From: Porphyrobacter sp. UBA7686 | GTDB lineage: Bacteria > Pseudomonadota > Alphaproteobacteria > Sphingomonadales > Sphingomonadaceae | Assembly: GCA_002482865.1 (NCBI GenBank) | Contig: DLGU01000057.1 | Span: forward strand, 1-12,148 | Direction: 5' to 3' | DNA: 12,148 nucleotides | Shown here: positions 1-7,585 of the stretch, piece by piece | How positions within the stretch are numbered: the first letter of the stretch is position 1 | Layout of the letters: each line of letters starts with the position of its first letter | Made by a program: the position numbers and the translations under genes | Notes under the pieces: generated by a model | The model's database searches: none | The model's input: the letters and a program-made list of their open reading frames with translations, nothing else | What the model was told of the DNA's origin: nothing

Positions 1-279
1 ACCGGCACCGGCTTTCTGGTGACGCCAGTGGTGGGCGTCGTCCCGCCCGGCCTCTCCCTCATCCCCAGCCCCAGCGAAGTCGAAGCGTGGTTCGAAGCGC
101 CCTTGGCAATGTTGCTTGACCCCGCCAGCTGGACCACCAACGAGGTGTTCTGGCGCGGGGCGAACCGGCGCTATCTCGAACTGGACTGGCAGGGCTTCCG
201 CATCTGGGGCGTCACTGCGGCGATCATCGCCAACCTGTCACGGCGGATCACGCTGGAGGCTTTGCGCGATGCTGCGTGA
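1..279 (+). CDS. CoA pyrophosphatase, Nudix hydrolase family (3' part only)
   Basis: The frame is open from the first base, so the start and the Nudix box lie outside the window. The visible 92 residues match the C-terminal half of bacterial CoA pyrophosphatases: TGFLVTPVVGVVPP, then a SEVEAWFEAPLAMLLDP segment and a closing FRIWGVTAAIIANLSRR helix. Proteins of this group cleave coenzyme A or related nucleotide diphosphates to phosphopantetheine and 3',5'-ADP in the cytoplasm. The gene ends in TGA at 277-279 and overlaps the start of cca by 11 bases, so the two are very likely co-transcribed and translationally coupled. A Nudix hydrolase just before cca is a common alphaproteobacterial arrangement. 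The family call is good; the exact substrate is inferred. Confidence 0.85.
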   Translation, partial: TGTGFLVTPVVGVVPPGLSLIPSPSEVEAWFEAPLAMLLDPASWTTNEVFWRGANRRYLELDWQGFRIWGVTAAIIANLSRRITLEALRDAA

Positions 280-1462
280 CCTGAGCCAGGCTGATTGGAC
301 CCGCCGCGCGGGGCTGGCCGCGCTGACCGCAGCGCTGGGGGCCGAGAATATCCGCTGGGTCGGCGGCGCCGTGCGGGACGGCTTGCTGGGCGTGCCCGTC
401 CATGATGTCGATTGCGCCACCACGCTGCTGCCAGAAGAGGTGATCGCCGCCTGCAAGCGCGCAGGGCTGCGCACCGTGCCGACCGGGATCGACCACGGGA
501 CCGTGACCGTGATCCTCAAGGACGGCCCGGTCGAAGTCACCACTCTGCGCCGCGATGTCGCCACCGATGGGAGGCGGGCCACCATCGCCTTCGCGCAGGA
601 CTGGCCCGAGGATGCCGCGCGGCGCGATTTCACCATCAACGCGCTCTACGCCCATCCCGAAACGCTCACGATCGACGACTGGTTCGGCGGGCTCGATGAT
701 CTGCGCGAAGGCCGTGTCCGCTTCATCGGCGATGCGCGCCAACGGATCGCCGAGGATCACCTGCGTATCCTGCGCTACTACCGCTTCCAAACCCGCTTCG
801 GCGCCGCGCTGGACGATACGGCCGAAGAAGCCTGCGCCGATCTCGCCCACACGCTGAAGGGCCTGAGCCGGGAACGAATCGCAACGGAACTTCTCAATCT
901 GCTTGCCTTGCCCGATCCGCACGCCACCCTCGTCCGGATGAAAGCGCGGGGTGTGCTGGGCGTGATCCTGCCTGAGGCCTGCCCACCGCAGCTCGCCCTG
1001 CTGGCAAAGGTGATCGCTGCCGAAGCCGCGCAAGGCATCGCCGCCGATCCGGTGCGCAGGCTCGCCGCGCTGCTGCCGCCCTCCCCCGAGATTGCCGAGA
1101 CCGTTGCCGCACGCCTGCGTCTCTCCAAAGCCCAACGCACGCGGCTAGTCAGCGCCGCCGAGCGCGGGGCGAGCGATGGGGCCGACCCCAAGGCGCTCGC
1201 CTATCGCCTGAGCCTGCCGCTGGCGATCGACCGACTGCTGCTGACGGGCCACGACGCCCGGGTGTTCGAAGGTTGGACGGTGCCGGTGTTCCCGCTCAAA
1301 GGCGGCGCCATCGTCGCGCGCGGGATCACCGCCGGGCCGGAGGTCGCAAAGCTGCTCCACAAAATCGAAGCCCGCTGGGTGGCCGAGGGTTTTCCCTCGA
1401 CCGACCGCGTGAACCAGATGCTCGCCGAGGAACTGGGGACCAGCGCGTTCAAGTTCGATTGA
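269..1462 (+). CDS. cca: CCA tRNA nucleotidyltransferase
   Basis: This 397-residue protein is a class II CCA-adding enzyme or poly(A)-polymerase-like nucleotidyltransferase, which builds or repairs the 3' CCA of tRNAs. The head domain shows GGAVRD (32-37), the metal-binding DVD (46-48), a further carboxylate at Glu89 in VEVTTLR, and RRDFTINALY (118-127). The RFIGDA and EDHLRILRYYRF motifs of the RNA-binding subdomain follow, and then a helical C-terminus. I chose the ATG at 269 because GGAGG (255-259) lies nine bases before it and it yields the usual N-terminus. The frame is open back to 116, but that extension is Nudix sequence read in another frame. It overlaps the upstream Nudix gene by 11 bases. 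Activity as a full CCA enzyme rather than an A- or CC-adding one is inferred. Confidence 0.93.
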   Translation: MLRDLSQADWTRRAGLAALTAALGAENIRWVGGAVRDGLLGVPVHDVDCATTLLPEEVIAACKRAGLRTVPTGIDHGTVTVILKDGPVEVTTLRRDVATDGRRATIAFAQDWPEDAARRDFTINALYAHPETLTIDDWFGGLDDLREGRVRFIGDARQRIAEDHLRILRYYRFQTRFGAALDDTAEEACADLAHTLKGLSRERIATELLNLLALPDPHATLVRMKARGVLGVILPEACPPQLALLAKVIAAEAAQGIAADPVRRLAALLPPSPEIAETVAARLRLSKAQRTRLVSAAERGASDGADPKALAYRLSLPLAIDRLLLTGHDARVFEGWTVPVFPLKGGAIVARGITAGPEVAKLLHKIEARWVAEGFPSTDRVNQMLAEELGTSAFKFD

Positions 1463-1485
1463 GACCGGCCCTCAATCCCCCACTT

Positions 1486-1583
1486 CCGTTCGCCCTGGGC
1501 TTGTCGAAGGGCTGTCCTTCTCTTTGACCTCACACCCACGCCACTGAAGAAAAGCAATCCTTCGACAAGCTCAGGACGAACGG
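1486..1583. repeat. Inverted pair of REP-like repeats between convergent cca and parC
   Basis: Two 25-base arms, 1486-1510 and 1559-1583, are inverted copies of each other with 23 of 25 positions matching, separated by 48 bases. The shared core is GCTTGTCGAAGG, flanked by CCGTTCG. Similar palindromes are a familiar interspersed repeat in sphingomonads and some other bacteria (from memory). The pair sits 23 bases after the cca stop and 15 bases before the parC stop on the other strand. A transcript from either side would fold into a long hairpin, so it could stop or stabilise both mRNAs. No T-tract follows, so an intrinsic terminator is not shown. Confidence 0.8.
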
Positions 1584-1598
1584 GAAAGGTGATCGAAA

Positions 1599-3914
1599 CT
1601 AATCAAACCGGCCCGACTTCGGGAAGCCCTGCGGCGGCATCCGTCCGGCGGCACCGCGCGCCACCTTCCACATGCGGATTTCGGTTTCCGTGCGAGTGCG
1701 TTCGCCTGATCCGCCCATCTGCCAGCTGAGGCCATCGGCTAGGACGAAGGTGATCGCGTCCGACATTCCGCCGTCACGATACCGCTGCAACTGCACCCCT
1801 TGCCCGCGCGTCATCACGGGCAGTTCCTCAAGGTTGAACACCACCAGCTTACGATTATCGCCGACGCAGGCGACGTGGTCGTGGTTTTCGGCAATGTGGC
1901 GGATCACTTGCAGCTTTGCGCCATCCTTCAGGTTCACCACCTGCCGGCCTTTCCGGGTTTCGGCCAGCAGCTCGTTCATTTCCGCGACAAAGCCCTTGCC
2001 ATGGCTGGAAGCGAGCAGCAGCCGTCCGCCCGGTCGATGCACCATCATCGCGCTGACGTTGGCGTCGCTTTCCAGATCGACCATCGTGCGCACCGGCTCA
2101 CCAAACCCGCGCGCGCCGGGCAGCTTGTCGCAGCCGAGCGTGTAGAACCGCCCGTCTGACGCGGCGAGCAGCAGCTTGTCGGTGGTCTGGGCGTGGAGGA
2201 TGAAGGCAAGCGCATCGCCTTCCTTGTATTTGAACTCCTGATCCAGCGGCACATGGCCGCTCGCCGCGCGGATCCAGCCCTTCTGGCTCAGGATCACGGT
2301 GACGGGCGCCTTCTCGATCATCGCGTCCATGCTGAACACGGCGGTCGGCGCGGCTTCGGCAATCAGCGTGCGGCGCGCGCCGAGCGGCGTGTCCTCAGCA
2401 TAGGTCTTGCGCAGGGCGCGCAGATCGCGCTTCAGCCGGGTGCGCTGCTTGGCCGGGCTTTCGAGCAGGGCTTGCAGTTCTGCTTCCTCGGCCAGCAGCG
2501 CGTCCTGTTCCTTGCGCAGCTGCATTTCCTCGAGCTTGCGCAAGCTCCGCAGCCGCATGTTGAGGATTGCTTCGGCTTGCACATCGGTCAGTTCGAATTC
2601 GGCGATCAGCACCGGCTTGGGCTCATCCTCGGCGCGGATGATCGCGATCACCCGGTCAAGGTTGAGGTAGGCGATGATATAGCCGCGCACCAGTTCCAGC
2701 CGCTTGGCAATCTGCGCGAGCCGGTGGCGCGAGCGGCGCTGGAGAATGTCAATCTGCGCGAAGGTCCAGCTTTCCAGCAGTTCCTTCAGCCCCATCACCA
2801 TCGGCGTGCGGCCAAAGCCGGGGCGTTCGTCGAGCACGTTCAAGTTGAGGCTGAACCGCGTTTCGAGGTCGGTCAGCTTGTACAGGCTTTCCTTCAGCAG
2901 CTCGGGATCGACATTGCGGCTCTTGGGGACGATCACGATGCGGATCGCCTCGTCGCTTTCATCGCGCACGTCTTCGAGGATCGGCAGCTTGCGATCGGCG
3001 ATGGCGGCGGCGATCTGTTCGATCAGCTTGCCCTTTGGCACCTGATACGGGATTTCCGAGATGACCAGCTGCCACTGTCCGCCGCCCAGCCGTTCGATCC
3101 CCGCTGCAATGTCGTCCGCTTCCTTGGCCTCGGGCGCGTGGAAGCGGCCGCGCAGGCGGAAAGACCCGCGCCCGGTGAGATAGGCTTCGGTGATGGCAGC
3201 GGCGCTGTCGACCACTTGGCCGCCGGTGGCGAAATCGGGGCCGTGGAACAGCTCCATCAGCCGTTCATGGGTGACGGACGGGTTGTCGATCAGCTCCAAG
3301 GTGGCGTCGATGATCTCGGCGACATTGTGGCTGGGGATGCTGGTCGCCATGCCAACCGCGATCCCGCTCGCGCCATTGGCGAGCAGGTTGGGGAACAGGC
3401 CGGGGAAGATGACCGGCTCTTCCTCCTCGTTGTTGTAGGTCGGGATGAAATCGACCGTGCCTTCGTCCAGCCCCGACATCAGCTCCATCGCCGTGCGGGT
3501 GAGGCGGCATTCGGTGTAGCGATCGGCGGCGGCGTTATCGCCGTCGATATTGCCGAAGTTCCCTTGCCCCTCAATCAGCGGGTAACGCAGCATGAACGGC
3601 TGCGCGAGGCGCACCAGCGCGTCATACAGCGCGAGGTTCCCGTGCGGGTGGTACTTGCCCATCACATCGCCGACCACGCGGGCGCATTTCTTGAAGGCGC
3701 TATCGGGCGTCACGCGCAGCTGGCGCATCCCCCACAGCAACCGGCGGTGTACCGGCTTCAGCCCATCGCGCAGGTCGGGGAGCGAACGCGCGGTAATCGT
3801 CGACAGCGCATAGACCAGATAGCGCTCGGACAAGGCGGCATCGAAGGGGGCGTCGACGATGGCGTCGAAGCCGTCATCGGCTGGTTCGGTGGTGACGGGA
3901 TCGGACATGGCCAT
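1599..3914 (-). CDS. parC: DNA topoisomerase IV subunit A
   Basis: This 771-residue protein is the DNA-cleaving subunit that, with ParE, decatenates daughter chromosomes. The N-terminus has [21 protein letters not shown] (about 43-63), [11 protein letters not shown] (82-92), [20 protein letters not shown] with catalytic Tyr133, and the tower and coiled-coil region around 370-480. From about residue 500 comes the beta-pinwheel domain. There is no GyrA box (QxxRGGxG), and the C-terminus [12 protein letters not shown] is typical of alphaproteobacterial ParC, so this is not gyrA. Residues 93-98 read NLALYD where E. coli ParC has DSACYE (79-84), so the quinolone-determining Asp and Ser are replaced. 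The start could be Met1 or Met3; no clear ribosome site decides. It is divergent from the DUF4349 gene; the AT-rich stretch 4003-4036 is the likely promoter area. Confidence 0.94.
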   Translation of the reverse strand: MAMSDPVTTEPADDGFDAIVDAPFDAALSERYLVYALSTITARSLPDLRDGLKPVHRRLLWGMRQLRVTPDSAFKKCARVVGDVMGKYHPHGNLALYDALVRLAQPFMLRYPLIEGQGNFGNIDGDNAAADRYTECRLTRTAMELMSGLDEGTVDFIPTYNNEEEEPVIFPGLFPNLLANGASGIAVGMATSIPSHNVAEIIDATLELIDNPSVTHERLMELFHGPDFATGGQVVDSAAAITEAYLTGRGSFRLRGRFHAPEAKEADDIAAGIERLGGGQWQLVISEIPYQVPKGKLIEQIAAAIADRKLPILEDVRDESDEAIRIVIVPKSRNVDPELLKESLYKLTDLETRFSLNLNVLDERPGFGRTPMVMGLKELLESWTFAQIDILQRRSRHRLAQIAKRLELVRGYIIAYLNLDRVIAIIRAEDEPKPVLIAEFELTDVQAEAILNMRLRSLRKLEEMQLRKEQDALLAEEAELQALLESPAKQRTRLKRDLRALRKTYAEDTPLGARRTLIAEAAPTAVFSMDAMIEKAPVTVILSQKGWIRAASGHVPLDQEFKYKEGDALAFILHAQTTDKLLLAASDGRFYTLGCDKLPGARGFGEPVRTMVDLESDANVSAMMVHRPGGRLLLASSHGKGFVAEMNELLAETRKGRQVVNLKDGAKLQVIRHIAENHDHVACVGDNRKLVVFNLEELPVMTRGQGVQLQRYRDGGMSDAITFVLADGLSWQMGGSGERTRTETEIRMWKVARGAAGRMPPQGFPKSGRFD

Positions 3915-4105
3915 CGTCTAGCAACCTGCGGGCTGTGCCGGGAGAGGGGTTTCCACAGGGTTGAAAATCGCCGGACTGTGGCGCTCGGCAAGAATGTGGC
4001 GGAATTGCGGTTTAATTATGGCCAAAATAAGGCATCATTGCGGCGAGGCTGACGCGGGCATCGCGAGTCGCGCCCCGCCGCTCCGCTTCACGAGGAGAGA
4101 GATAC

Positions 4106-4990
4106 ATGCGTAAGCCCTTGATTCTTGCTGCCACCGCCACACTCGCGCTTGCCGCCTGCAGCCGCGCCGATAGTGATCCCGCCGCCAGCGAAGCCGCCGA
4201 TATTGCCGTGAACGAGGCCATCGTGGCCAAAGCCGTCCCTGCCGACGCCGCGCAAACAACCCCTGCCCTGCCCAAGCTCGACTCCATCCCGGTCAATCTG
4301 CCGCAGCTGGCCTATGTCTATGATTTCCGCTGGCGCATGGCGGCAGACGCAATCGGCGGGCTCCAGCGCCGCCATGCGTCCCTGTGCGAACAGCAGGGTC
4401 CGGGCGTCTGCCAGATCCTCGGCATGACCAAGACCGGCGAGCTTGAAGGCGAGGTTGCGGGCCAGCTCGAAATGGCAGTCGCGACCCGGCAAGCGCGGGC
4501 GTTTGGCGCGCTGCTGGAGGATGAGGCGCTGGATGCCGGGGCTGAGCAGGTGGCCGCCGAAATCGCCTCGGAGGAACTCTCCAAGCAGCTGGTTGACACC
4601 GAAGCGCGGCTGGAAGCCCGCAAGCAATTGCGCGACCGGCTGCAGCAGGTGCTGCGGACCCGCAAGGGCTCGGTCGAGGAACTGATCGCAGCCGAACGCA
4701 GCGTTGCCGCCGTGAACGAGGAGATCGATCAGGCGCGAAGCTGGCTGAAGGAGATGGAAGGCCGCGTCGCTTACAGCCGCGTCACCGTCCACTACGAAAC
4801 CGGCACGCCCGTGGCGCGCGACTTCCTTGGCCCGATCAGCGGCGCGCTGGGATCGCTGGGGACGATCTTTGGCTGGATTGTGGCCTTGCTGATCCTTGTC
4901 GGAGCGGTGGCACTGCCCGCAGGCGGGGTGTGGTGGGCGAACCGGGCAATCCGCCGCCGCCTCGCCGCGCCTGCGCCCGGCCCACAATAG
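4106..4990 (+). CDS. DUF4349 domain lipoprotein
   Basis: The 294-residue product begins with a lipoprotein signal: MRK, a hydrophobic stretch and the lipobox LAAC with Cys18. The mature part has two closely spaced cysteines (Cys94, Cys102), a long coiled coil at about 155-222 rich in Glu, Arg and Leu, the VAYSRVTVHYE strand segment, and a transmembrane helix at about 252-277 followed by basic residues. This architecture, coiled coil then a C-terminal helix with a basic tail, is that of DUF4349 proteins, whose function is unknown. It would be tethered to the envelope at both ends, facing the periplasm. GAGGAGAG (4092-4099) precedes the ATG by six bases. It is divergent from parC; the downstream gap of 107 bases leaves co-transcription with the DJ-1 gene open. 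Confidence 0.87.
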   Translation: MRKPLILAATATLALAACSRADSDPAASEAADIAVNEAIVAKAVPADAAQTTPALPKLDSIPVNLPQLAYVYDFRWRMAADAIGGLQRRHASLCEQQGPGVCQILGMTKTGELEGEVAGQLEMAVATRQARAFGALLEDEALDAGAEQVAAEIASEELSKQLVDTEARLEARKQLRDRLQQVLRTRKGSVEELIAAERSVAAVNEEIDQARSWLKEMEGRVAYSRVTVHYETGTPVARDFLGPISGALGSLGTIFGWIVALLILVGAVALPAGGVWWANRAIRRRLAAPAPGPQ

Positions 4991-5097
4991 GCGCGGATCA
5001 ACGGCCCACCGCGCGCTGCTCCCGCTTGGCCTTGGCCGGCGGAACATGGCGGCGCGCGGGAGGCTAGTCCGGTGGTCATCAACCACAGGAGACCACA

Positions 5098-5631
5098 ATG
5101 CAGCGCGTCCTCATCATCGCTACCGACGGTTTCGAACAATCCGAACTGATGGAGCCCAAGCGCCTGCTCGAAGAGGCCGGGGCGGAAGTGACCGTCGCCA
5201 GCCTGCGACCGGGCGAAATTCGCGGCTGGGACAAGGAAAACTGGGGTGAAAGCGTCGCGGTCGACCTCTTGGTCGGTAATGTCTCGGCCGAAGATTACGA
5301 CGCGCTGTTGCTCCCCGGCGGGCAGATCAACCCCGACGTTCTGCGCACCCAGCGCCCGGTGATCGAACTGATCCGCGAATTCGACGCAGCGGGCAAGCCG
5401 ATCGCGGCGATCTGCCACGCGCCGTGGCTGCTGGCCGAAGCCGATCTGATCGAGGGGCGGTCCGTTACCGCCTGGCCTTCGATCCGCACCGATCTTGCCA
5501 ATGCGGGCGCCGCTGTGGTGGACGAAGCGGTGGTGGTCGACGGCAACCTCATCACCAGCCGCAAGCCGGACGATATCCCCGCCTTCACCGAAGCACTGAT
5601 GGCCGCGCTGAACATGGAAGCTGCGGACTGA
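5098..5631 (+). CDS. DJ-1/PfpI family protein
   Basis: This 177-residue protein is a single DJ-1/PfpI (class I glutamine amidotransferase-like) domain, close in length to E. coli YhbO and archaeal PfpI. It has the opening VLIIATDGFEQSEL with conserved acidic residues Glu13 and Glu16, the LLLPGGQINPDVLR loop (about 71-83), and the nucleophile elbow AICHAPW with Cys106 followed by His107. Related proteins have been described as proteases, deglycases or chaperones in stress; which applies here cannot be read from the sequence. AGGAG (5087-5091) lies six bases before the ATG. The DUF202 gene starts 16 bases after the stop, so the two probably form an operon. Confidence 0.9.
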   Translation: MQRVLIIATDGFEQSELMEPKRLLEEAGAEVTVASLRPGEIRGWDKENWGESVAVDLLVGNVSAEDYDALLLPGGQINPDVLRTQRPVIELIREFDAAGKPIAAICHAPWLLAEADLIEGRSVTAWPSIRTDLANAGAAVVDEAVVVDGNLITSRKPDDIPAFTEALMAALNMEAAD

Positions 5632-5647
5632 CCGGGGAACGCCGCCG

Positions 5648-6052
5648 ATGGCCGACCGCACCGGACTCGCCGAAGAACGCACCGACTTTGCCGAGAAGCG
5701 CACCGATTGGGCCGAAGATCGCACGATCATGGCCAACGAGCGTACCTTTGCCGGGTGGATGCGTACGGGTCTGGCGGCGGTCGGCATCGGGTTGGGTTTC
5801 AACGCGCTGTTCGGCAAGCTGGAACCGGCATGGCTGCCCAAGTGGCTGGCGACGGCGTTCATCCTGATCGCCATCGCGATCATCTTCAATGCCCAGCGCC
5901 GCGCCGCAGCGGTGGCCGAGCGACTGGAGCAGCACCGCGCCGAGCCGATCCGCGGGCGCACCCTGCAGTTGATTGCCTGGACGATGATGCTGGCGAGCGG
6001 CGGTCTGGCAGTAGCGATGTGGTGGGTCGATATCGGCCTCGCAGGCCGGTGA
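5648..6052 (+). CDS. DUF202 (YidH-like) inner-membrane protein
   Basis: The 134-residue product carries the DUF202 signature ANERTFAGWMRTGLAAVGIG followed by three hydrophobic helices at about 38-57, 67-85 and 104-126. DUF202 proteins are small inner-membrane proteins of unknown function. Residues 3-37 form five consecutive heptads, each [DEK]RTx[LFWMA][AG], beginning at Asp3, Glu10, Lys17, Asp24 and Glu31; the last is the DUF202 signature itself, so the N-terminal repeats look like duplications of that unit. The start ATG has only a weak GGGGAA about nine bases upstream, and translation may depend on coupling with the DJ-1 gene, which ends 16 bases earlier. It converges with the ferredoxin gene with only three bases between the stop codons. 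Confidence 0.83.
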   Translation: MADRTGLAEERTDFAEKRTDWAEDRTIMANERTFAGWMRTGLAAVGIGLGFNALFGKLEPAWLPKWLATAFILIAIAIIFNAQRRAAAVAERLEQHRAEPIRGRTLQLIAWTMMLASGGLAVAMWWVDIGLAGR

Positions 6053-6055
6053 CCG

Positions 6056-6391
6056 TCACATCCGGCGCGCGTCGCTGCTTTCCGATGGCACGCTGACCGT
6101 CAATCCGTCCAGCTCGCCTGTTAGCTCAATCTGGCAGGACAGGCGGGAGGTGCGGCGCGCGCCAGCCGCGAAATCGAGCATGTCCTCCTCCTCCTCGGAC
6201 GCGGGGGGGAGGCGGTCAAACCAGTCGGCGGCGACGATCACGTGGCAGGTCGAACAGGCCATCTGCCCCTCGCAGGTGCCTTCGAGCGGCAAGCCTGCCG
6301 CTTGGCCTGCGCGCAGCAGATTGTTGCCCGGTTCGGCAGTCACCGCCACCGGACGCCCGCGCGGGTCAATGAAGGTGATGGTGATGCTCAC
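6056..6391 (-). CDS. fdx: Adrenodoxin/ISC-type [2Fe-2S] ferredoxin
   Basis: The 111-residue protein has the vertebrate-adrenodoxin/ISC ferredoxin pattern: cluster cysteines 40, 46, 49 and 86 (Cx5Cx2C then Cx36), the CSTCHVIV strand, an acidic SEEEEDMLDFA helix (65-75) that in relatives contacts redox partners, and RLSCQI. It carries single electrons, in ISC systems for cluster assembly and in others for P450 or haem A enzymes. The start is GTG: its GTGA (6391-6388) overlaps the TGA of the desulfurase gene upstream, a typical translational coupling. No ATG is available nearby. Standing last in an operon of two cysteine desulfurases points to a role in Fe-S assembly, though no IscU, HscA or HscB gene is present in the window. 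Confidence 0.92.
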   Translation of the reverse strand: MSITITFIDPRGRPVAVTAEPGNNLLRAGQAAGLPLEGTCEGQMACSTCHVIVAADWFDRLPPASEEEEDMLDFAAGARRTSRLSCQIELTGELDGLTVSVPSESSDARRM

Positions 6392-7485
6392 AAGCCCTGC
6401 TCCCTGACGGCGGCGTTGATGATAGCGGCGGCGTCTGCAATGTCCTGAAGACTTGTATAGCGTCCAAATCCAAGGCGAATAGAGGACTTTGCTTCGCGAT
6501 CACTGAGCCCGATCGCCTTGAGCACATGGCTCGGCCGCCCTGATCCGCTGGCGCAGGCGCTGCCGGCGGAGAACATGACGCTACGGCAGTCGCTCATCAG
6601 CCGGGCGACGTCCAAGCCTTCGCGGCGGATGTTGAGATTGCCGTGCCAGCGATCCACCGCGCTGCCGTTCAATTCCCAGTCCGCGAACGCCTCGCGCGCG
6701 GCAGCCCAGAGCTGCTGGACGTGGAGCATCTGCTCGCCCAACCCCTCTTGCGCAACCTGCGCCGCCGCGCCGAAGCCCGCGCACAGGGCGGGCGAGAGCG
6801 TGCCGGACCTGATGCCCGCCTCTTGCCCACCGCCTAGCATAAGCGCTGCGGGCATCGGCGCTTCGCCTGCGATCCACAGCGCGCCAATCCCCTTGGGGCC
6901 GTGGCACTTGTGGGCCGAGATCGCGATGTAATCCGCCGCCACCTCGACCGGCACCCGACCATAGGCCTGCACCGCATCGACCAGCACCCGCGCCCCCACT
7001 TGCCGGGCGATGTCGACCACGGCAGCGAGCGGGTTCCTCACCCCAATCTCGTTATTGATCGCCATGACCGCGACGAGGCCGGTCTGCGGCGTGATCGCGG
7101 CTTGCAGCGCGGCAAGATCAGCGCGGCCATCGGGGGTTACGGGAAGCACGGTAAAGCGCCGCCCCTGCGCTTCGACCACGCGCGCGCAATCGAGCACGGC
7201 GGCGTGTTCGGTCGCGAAGGTGATGACGTCGCCGGGAATGCCTTGGATGACGGTGTTGAGCGCCTCGGTCGCGCCGGAGGTGAAGATCAGCTTGCCGCCT
7301 TGAGGCAGCAGCGCCGCGACCCGCTCACGCGCGGTTTCGACGGCGGCGGCGGCCATGCGGCCCATGCGGTGCGGGGAATGGGGGTTGCCGAAAGTGTCGC
7401 TGTCCGGCCCGCCCAGCCACCTGAGCATGGCTTCACGCGCTTCGGGGGCGAGCGGGGTGGTGGCCTGGTAGTCGAGGTAGATCAT
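6388..7485 (-). CDS. Cysteine desulfurase, IscS/NifS-like (second of two)
   Basis: This 365-residue PLP enzyme removes sulfur from cysteine as an enzyme persulfide, giving alanine. It starts MIYLDYQATTPLAPEA, has TSGATEALN (69-77), the PLP-stacking His94, the Asp170-Ala-Val-Gln173 pyridine contact, the Schiff-base Lys193 in SAHKCHGPKG, and the catalytic Cys311 in SAGSACASG, the short-loop class I type. Length is a little under IscS (about 400). I chose the ATG at 7485: the frame is open to 7614, but those 43 codons only translate the REP hairpin. The G-rich ribosome site (7489-7497) overlaps the edge of that repeat. The preceding desulfurase ends 100 bases upstream and the ferredoxin overlaps its stop, so this is the middle gene of an operon. 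Confidence 0.92.
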   Translation of the reverse strand: MIYLDYQATTPLAPEAREAMLRWLGGPDSDTFGNPHSPHRMGRMAAAAVETARERVAALLPQGGKLIFTSGATEALNTVIQGIPGDVITFATEHAAVLDCARVVEAQGRRFTVLPVTPDGRADLAALQAAITPQTGLVAVMAINNEIGVRNPLAAVVDIARQVGARVLVDAVQAYGRVPVEVAADYIAISAHKCHGPKGIGALWIAGEAPMPAALMLGGGQEAGIRSGTLSPALCAGFGAAAQVAQEGLGEQMLHVQQLWAAAREAFADWELNGSAVDRWHGNLNIRREGLDVARLMSDCRSVMFSAGSACASGSGRPSHVLKAIGLSDREAKSSIRLGFGRYTSLQDIADAAAIINAAVREQGL

Positions 7486-7493
7486 GGGCCTTC

Positions 7494-7578
7494 CCCCGCC
7501 CCGGGCTTGACCCGGGGCCCCGCTCCGTCGGCTACTTGGATCAAGAAAGCTGGGTCCCGGGTCACGCCCGGGACGGGG
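7494..7578. repeat. REPIN-like hairpin element, copy A, between the two desulfurase genes
   Basis: Arms 7494-7520 and 7552-7578 are 27-base inverted copies of each other with three mismatches, sharing CCCCG-CCCGGGC-TGACCCGGG-CCC. A 31-base loop separates them. The same family occurs at 9414-9605. Two inverted REP sequences around a spacer is the REPIN architecture, usually mobilised by a RAYT-type transposase elsewhere in the genome; none is in this window. Transcribed within the operon, it would form a very stable hairpin covering most of the 100-base gap, with one edge in the ribosome site of the second desulfurase. Confidence 0.82.
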
Positions 7579-7585
7579 GGGGAAG

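Noticed and set aside
116..268. Upstream extension of cca to 116
   Set aside because: These codons are the Nudix gene read in another frame; the ATG at 269 has a ribosome site and gives the normal family N-terminus.
248..1135. 295-codon open frame antisense to cca
   Set aside because: Shadow of cca; no ribosome site or recognisable domain, and cca motifs are intact on the other strand.
1599..3914. gyrA instead of parC
   Set aside because: No GyrA box in the C-terminal domain and a ParC-type C-terminus; length fits ParC.
2193..4052. 619-codon open frame on the plus strand, antisense to parC
   Set aside because: It lies wholly opposite a strongly conserved gene, has a composition of repeated Asp, Gly, Gln, Val and Ala typical of GC-rich shadows, and shows no domain I recognise.
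5009..5059. Eight-base inverted repeat CCGCGCGC/GCGCGCGG between the DUF4349 and DJ-1 genes as a terminator
   Set aside because: The loop is 35 bases, the stem is simple alternating GC expected by chance in this composition, and no T-run follows.
4792..5961. Long minus-strand open frame opposite the DJ-1 and DUF202 genes
   Set aside because: It spans two well-supported genes and an intergenic gap on the opposite strand, with Arg-, Ser- and Ala-rich low-complexity translation.
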